Source: a bacterium
Lineage (GTDB): Bacteria; Vulcanimicrobiota; CADAWZ01
Length of the DNA stretch: 9,942 nucleotides
NCBI GenBank assembly: GCA_024409025.1
Contig: JAKSUM010000023.1
Coordinates: forward strand, 1-9,942
Reading direction: 5' to 3'
Shown: in pieces, positions 7,039-9,942 of the stretch
How positions within the stretch are numbered: the first letter of the stretch is position 1
Layout: each line of letters opens with the position of its first letter
The notes under the pieces: model-generated
What the model was told of the DNA's origin: nothing
The model's database searches: none
Seen by the model: only the letters and a program-made list of their open reading frames with translations
Position numbers and translations under genes: made by a program

Positions 7039-8248
7039 CATGTCTTAGTGCTTCTATCGGATCAAGCTTTGATGCCTGCCATGCCGGATAAAATCCGAAG
7101 AAGACTCCAACTCCTGCTGAAAATATGAATGATATTGCTATGGCCTCCAGTGATACTACTGTCTGCATGTTCATAAAGTGAGCAGCTATCCGTGATAATA
7201 TTATTCCTGATATTATGCCTATTGTTCCGCCTAAAAGAGATAGGGCCATTGATTCGAAGAGGAATTGTCTGAGCACGTCGCTTCCTCTTGCTCCCAATGC
7301 CATTCTTATTCCTATTTCTCTTATTCTTTCCGTTACGGAAACAAGCATAATGTTCATTATGCCTATTCCTCCTACAAGAAGCGATATGAATGCTATTGCG
7401 GAAAGGAACAGTGTTAGCATTCCTGTCGTCTGTGCCATGGTTTCGGCTATGTCCGCCTGCGATCTTATTGTAAAATCATCCTCATCGTTATCCTGCAGTC
7501 TGTGTCTCTGACGTAAGAGGGCTGTTATTTCGGATATTGCATCTTCTGTCTCATCCTCATTTGCGATAGAGCAGACTATTGACTGTATGTACTTCATTCT
7601 GGATATTCTTGAAAGGGCGGTCGTGTATGGGACCATTATGCAGTCATCCTGATCGCCTCCCATTCCAGTGCCCTTTTCCTGAAGGACTCCCACTACTCTG
7701 AATGGCACCTTCTGAACTCTTATCACCTGTCCGATGGGACTCTCGCCTGCAAATAGATTTTCCGCTACTGTTGTTCCGATGACGCAGACCTTGGCGCTTC
7801 CCTTTACATCCTGATCGCTTAAGAATTCGCCTTGGTCTACCTCCCAATTCCTTATATTTCCGTAGTTATATGATACGCCGTATACAACGGTATTCCAGTT
7901 CTGGTTGCCGCATACTACCTGCATGTTTCTACGGACCATTGGGGATGCGTATGCTATAAGCGGACATTCGTCTCCTATTGCGTCGCAATCGCTGACTGTC
8001 AGAGTTTGGACACTCATTCCTGACTGGTATACTCCGCCGCTTTTCAGTGTTGAGGGACTTATTGTCAGCAGGTTTGTTCCTAAAGAGGCTATGTTTGATT
8101 CAACCGATTTTGAAACGCCTTGACCTATGCTTACCATTGTTATGACGGATGCCACGCCTATTATTATGCCCAGCATTGTCAATATGGTCCTCATTTTATT
8201 TGCATAAAGCGCTTTTATGGCTATTCTTAATGTCGCCCATATGCTCAT
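7034..8248 (-). CDS. MacB-type ABC transporter permease
   Basis: This is the inner-membrane permease of a MacAB-like efflux system, with 404 residues, the usual size of a MacB/LolC-type permease without the fused ATPase. It has an N-terminal helix (about 19-42, including TMLGIIIGVASVITMVSIGQ), then an extracytoplasmic domain to about 280. Three helices follow, at about 282-305, 330-352 and 368-390. Between the second and third helices lies the ATPase-coupling segment SVTERIREIGIRMALGAR. The ending DPIEALRHE is typical of the family. The start ATG lies 2 bases after the ATPase stop. GGAGG inside the ATPase gene (8259-8263 on the plus strand) is 10 bases upstream, so translation is probably coupled. 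The extracytoplasmic domain contains several cysteines. By homology, it transmits ATP-driven movement to the adaptor; the substrate (peptide, toxin, macrolide or lipid) is unknown. Confidence 0.94.
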   Translation of the reverse strand: MSIWATLRIAIKALYANKMRTILTMLGIIIGVASVITMVSIGQGVSKSVESNIASLGTNLLTISPSTLKSGGVYQSGMSVQTLTVSDCDAIGDECPLIAYASPMVRRNMQVVCGNQNWNTVVYGVSYNYGNIRNWEVDQGEFLSDQDVKGSAKVCVIGTTVAENLFAGESPIGQVIRVQKVPFRVVGVLQEKGTGMGGDQDDCIMVPYTTALSRISRMKYIQSIVCSIANEDETEDAISEITALLRQRHRLQDNDEDDFTIRSQADIAETMAQTTGMLTLFLSAIAFISLLVGGIGIMNIMLVSVTERIREIGIRMALGARGSDVLRQFLFESMALSLLGGTIGIISGIILSRIAAHFMNMQTVVSLEAIAISFIFSAGVGVFFGFYPAWQASKLDPIEALRHE

Positions 8249-8250
8249 AG

Positions 8251-9012
8251 TCAGTCGTCCTCCGGAAGAGGCATGTTTTTCAGGACTTCAGCCGCATTCA
8301 GGGGATGTTCATTCCTTCTGTCCTCAATTACCCTGCCGTCCTTGAAGACAATTACCCTGTCGGCATATTCGGCTATTTCATTGGAGTGCGTCACTAGAAC
8401 GACCGTTATGCCTTTTGTCCTGTTCATTGTCTGAAATATGTTCATTATCTCGACGCTTGTTCTGGAGTCAAGATTTCCTGTAGGCTCGTCTGCGAGTATC
8501 ATTGCAGGATTTTTTATTAAGGCTCTTGCAATTGCGACTCTTTGCTGCTGGCCTCCGGAAATCTGGTTCGGCATATGATAGTATCTTCCGGAAAGACCTA
8601 CAGCGTCCAATGATTTTTTTGCCAGCTCATCCCTTTCTGCTGCTGAATATGATTTTTCTCTTGAATAGAGCAGTGGAAGCTGTACGTTTTCAAGAGCTGA
8701 TGTTCTCGAAAGCAGGTTAAATCCTTGGAATACAAAGCCTATCAGATCGTTTCTGATGTCTGCCAGCTCGTCCTTTGACATTTTGGAGACATTATGCCCG
8801 TCGAGGAAATATTCTCCCTTGCTCAGCTTGTCAAGGCATCCTAAAATGTTCATGAATGTTGATTTGCCACTGCCGGAGGGACCCATTATCGCAACTAAGT
8901 CCCCCTCTTCCACAGATAGGGATACTCCCCGAAGGGCATGGACCCTGACCTCTCCTGAATCATATATTTTCTCCAGGCTTTTTACTTCTATGACTTTCTT
9001 CTTTTCTTTCAT
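8251..9012 (-). CDS. MacB/LolD-type ABC transporter ATPase
   Basis: This 253-residue cytosolic ATPase powers the adjacent permease. Walker A is GPSGSGKST (44-52), the Q-loop glutamine is Q96 in FVFQGFNLL, the signature is ISGGQQQR (151-158) and Walker B is MILADEPTGNLD (171-182). The switch histidine is H209 in VLVTHSNEIAEYADRV. All catalytic residues are present. The signature begins with Ile instead of the usual Leu, a mild change. The SGGQQQRVAIARAL run and the D-loop that follows are characteristic of the LolD/MacB/FtsE group. A short C-terminal extension (VLKNMPLPEDD) overlaps the Shine-Dalgarno of the permease gene. The Shine-Dalgarno before its own ATG is weak (AAAAATAAGAATAAT), and a stable hairpin sits 15 bases upstream, between it and the adaptor gene. 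The start was chosen because the next in-frame Met falls within the ATP-binding fold. Confidence 0.95.
   Translation of the reverse strand: MKEKKKVIEVKSLEKIYDSGEVRVHALRGVSLSVEEGDLVAIMGPSGSGKSTFMNILGCLDKLSKGEYFLDGHNVSKMSKDELADIRNDLIGFVFQGFNLLSRTSALENVQLPLLYSREKSYSAAERDELAKKSLDAVGLSGRYYHMPNQISGGQQQRVAIARALIKNPAMILADEPTGNLDSRTSVEIMNIFQTMNRTKGITVVLVTHSNEIAEYADRVIVFKDGRVIEDRRNEHPLNAAEVLKNMPLPEDD
8259..8263 (-). promoter_or_regulatory. Ribosome binding site of the permease inside the ATPase gene
   Basis: On the minus strand this reads GGAGG, 10 bases before the permease ATG. It is encoded within the last codons of the ATPase gene, which suggests translational coupling. Confidence 0.75.
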
Positions 9013-9027
9013 ATTATTCTTATTTTT

Positions 9028-9056
9028 AAATCCCGACCTTCAAAAGGCCGGGATTT
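9028..9056 (-). other. Intercistronic hairpin between adaptor and ATPase genes
   Basis: In minus-strand RNA, the arms at 9044-9056 and 9028-9040 form a 13-bp stem with one G-U pair and a 3-base loop. After the stem come AAAAATAAG rather than a U-tract, so this is not a standard terminator for the operon. It could set mRNA stability or partial read-through between the adaptor and transporter genes. On the plus strand the stem has a mismatch and only a short T-run. Confidence 0.7.
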
Positions 9057-9077
9057 TATCTGCATGTCTTGCCGAAG

Positions 9078-9942
9078 CTATACTCTCATCGGGCCGCCGC
9101 CTGGGCCTCCCGGTCTTCTCATATTGTTCTGTTTTTCGCGCCTCATGTCTTTTTTGCTTTTTATGCCCTTTGATGCGGAAGTGATTATCTCATCTCCTTC
9201 TTTGAGGCCGCCTTCTGTCATTTCGGTGAAGTTTCCTCCTGTTATGCCTATCTTGACATGTACGGGTTTGGGCATTTTGTCTGACTTGAGAATCCATACG
9301 GTCTGCATTTCTCCCTTAAGGAAATCCCTTTTCTTGCGCATCATTTCGGGATTGTTCCTTTCGGCTTCATGCTTCTTTCTTATTTCTTCCATTTTCTTCT
9401 TGTCCGGTCTGGGAAAGTCCTCATATTTTGAGGGATCAAACCTGAGAGCGGCATTTGGAATTTTTATGCAGCTGTCTACAGTCTGCGTGGTTATTGTTAT
9501 ATTTGCCGTCATTCCTGGAAGAAGCTTTAAGTTGGGATTGTGCGCAGAGATTACGACCTGATATGTCACGACTCCTGATTCGGTCTTTGATTCCGTCCTT
9601 ACCTGTTTGACCTTGCCTTCAAAGGTTTCTCCGGGAAATGCGTCCACTGTAAAGACTGATTTCATGTCGTCTTTGACTTTGCCTATGTCGGCTTCGTCTA
9701 CAGATGCTATTACTTCCATGTTTGTAAGATCCTGTGCGATTACAAACAGTTCCGGCGTATTGAATGATGAGGCAACCGTCTGGCCCTCGTCTACGCTTCT
9801 GCTTGTGACGATTCCGTCTATAGGTGAATAGATTTTTGTATATCCGAGATTTACCTTGTTCTGGTCAAGCCTGCTCTTGCTCTGCTTTGACTGTGATCTT
9901 GCTGAATTGAGCTGGCTTAATGAGCTCTGGACCTGAGCCTTT
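9078..9942 (-). CDS. MacA-like periplasmic adaptor (HlyD/RND family), 5' end outside window
   Basis: This is the adaptor that joins the MacB-type permease to an outer-membrane channel. The frame is open to the right edge, with 287 residues visible; E. coli MacA has about 370, so the signal or anchor region and first hairpin helix are missing. The Met at 9719 is internal. In order: a Ser/Gln/Lys-rich helix (SKQSKSRLDQNKVNLGY), the second lipoyl half with SPIDGIVTSRSVDEGQTVAS, the barrel start with NMEVIASVDEADIGKV, the barrel (FEGKVKQVRTES, then GVVTYQVVI), LLPGMTANITI, and IPNAALRF followed by a Lys/Glu-rich insertion. The C-terminal domain contains GGLKEGDEIITSASKGIK and ends in a basic Gly/Pro-rich tail (RRPGGPGGGPMRV). 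It is the first visible gene of the leftward operon, 65 bases before the ATPase. No TolC homologue is in view. Confidence 0.94.
   Translation of the reverse strand, partial: KAQVQSSLSQLNSARSQSKQSKSRLDQNKVNLGYTKIYSPIDGIVTSRSVDEGQTVASSFNTPELFVIAQDLTNMEVIASVDEADIGKVKDDMKSVFTVDAFPGETFEGKVKQVRTESKTESGVVTYQVVISAHNPNLKLLPGMTANITITTQTVDSCIKIPNAALRFDPSKYEDFPRPDKKKMEEIRKKHEAERNNPEMMRKKRDFLKGEMQTVWILKSDKMPKPVHVKIGITGGNFTEMTEGGLKEGDEIITSASKGIKSKKDMRREKQNNMRRPGGPGGGPMRV

Noticed and set aside
9064..9561. Rightward 165-codon open frame
   Set aside because: It is antisense to the well-supported MacA-like adaptor and shows no family motif.

Overview
The window comes from a bacterial chromosome and holds six protein-coding genes packed closely together. 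Two of them run off the window edges. I see no rRNA, tRNA, CRISPR array, integrase or insertion sequence. The organism cannot be named from this sequence. A cyclic-di-GMP phosphodiesterase of the HD-GYP type and a MacA/MacB-type tripartite efflux module suggest a free-living or host-associated bacterium, probably diderm. Base composition is moderately AT-rich, with frequent ATA and GGA codons. The MacB ATPase and permease are separate genes, as in many non-proteobacterial lineages.

Left part (1-1905): the C-terminal part of a membrane-bound sensor with an extracytoplasmic double-Cache domain, one visible membrane helix, a HAMP-like linker and an intact HD-GYP domain. Its reading frame is open to the left edge, so the true start lies outside. 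A perfect bidirectional hairpin terminator separates it from the convergent gene at 1904-3235, a protein of unknown function that looks like a beta-propeller with a charged coiled-coil tail.

Middle part (3236-7038): a short AT-rich divergent spacer, then two rightward genes. The first combines an N-terminal membrane helix, a beta-rich domain and a coenzyme F420-0:gamma-glutamyl ligase-type domain. The second is a very hydrophobic protein of about 20 membrane segments (DUF2339/DUF2157-like) with a cytosolic-looking N-terminal region that carries tandem Cys-Pro repeats. Between them sits a small terminator whose T-tract abuts the next Shine-Dalgarno, and the second gene lacks an ATG start. A perfect 36-base palindrome ends this block.

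Right part (7003-9942): a leftward operon encoding a MacA-like periplasmic adaptor (5' end beyond the right edge), a LolD/MacB-type ABC ATPase and a MacB-type permease. The adaptor, ATPase and permease together would form an efflux or secretion pump, with an outer-membrane TolC-like channel supplied from elsewhere.

No complete new system is evident. The features most worth a second look are the membrane-anchored F420-ligase fusion, the Cys-Pro repeat protein beside it with its odd initiation region, and the unrecognised propeller protein transcribed divergently from them.
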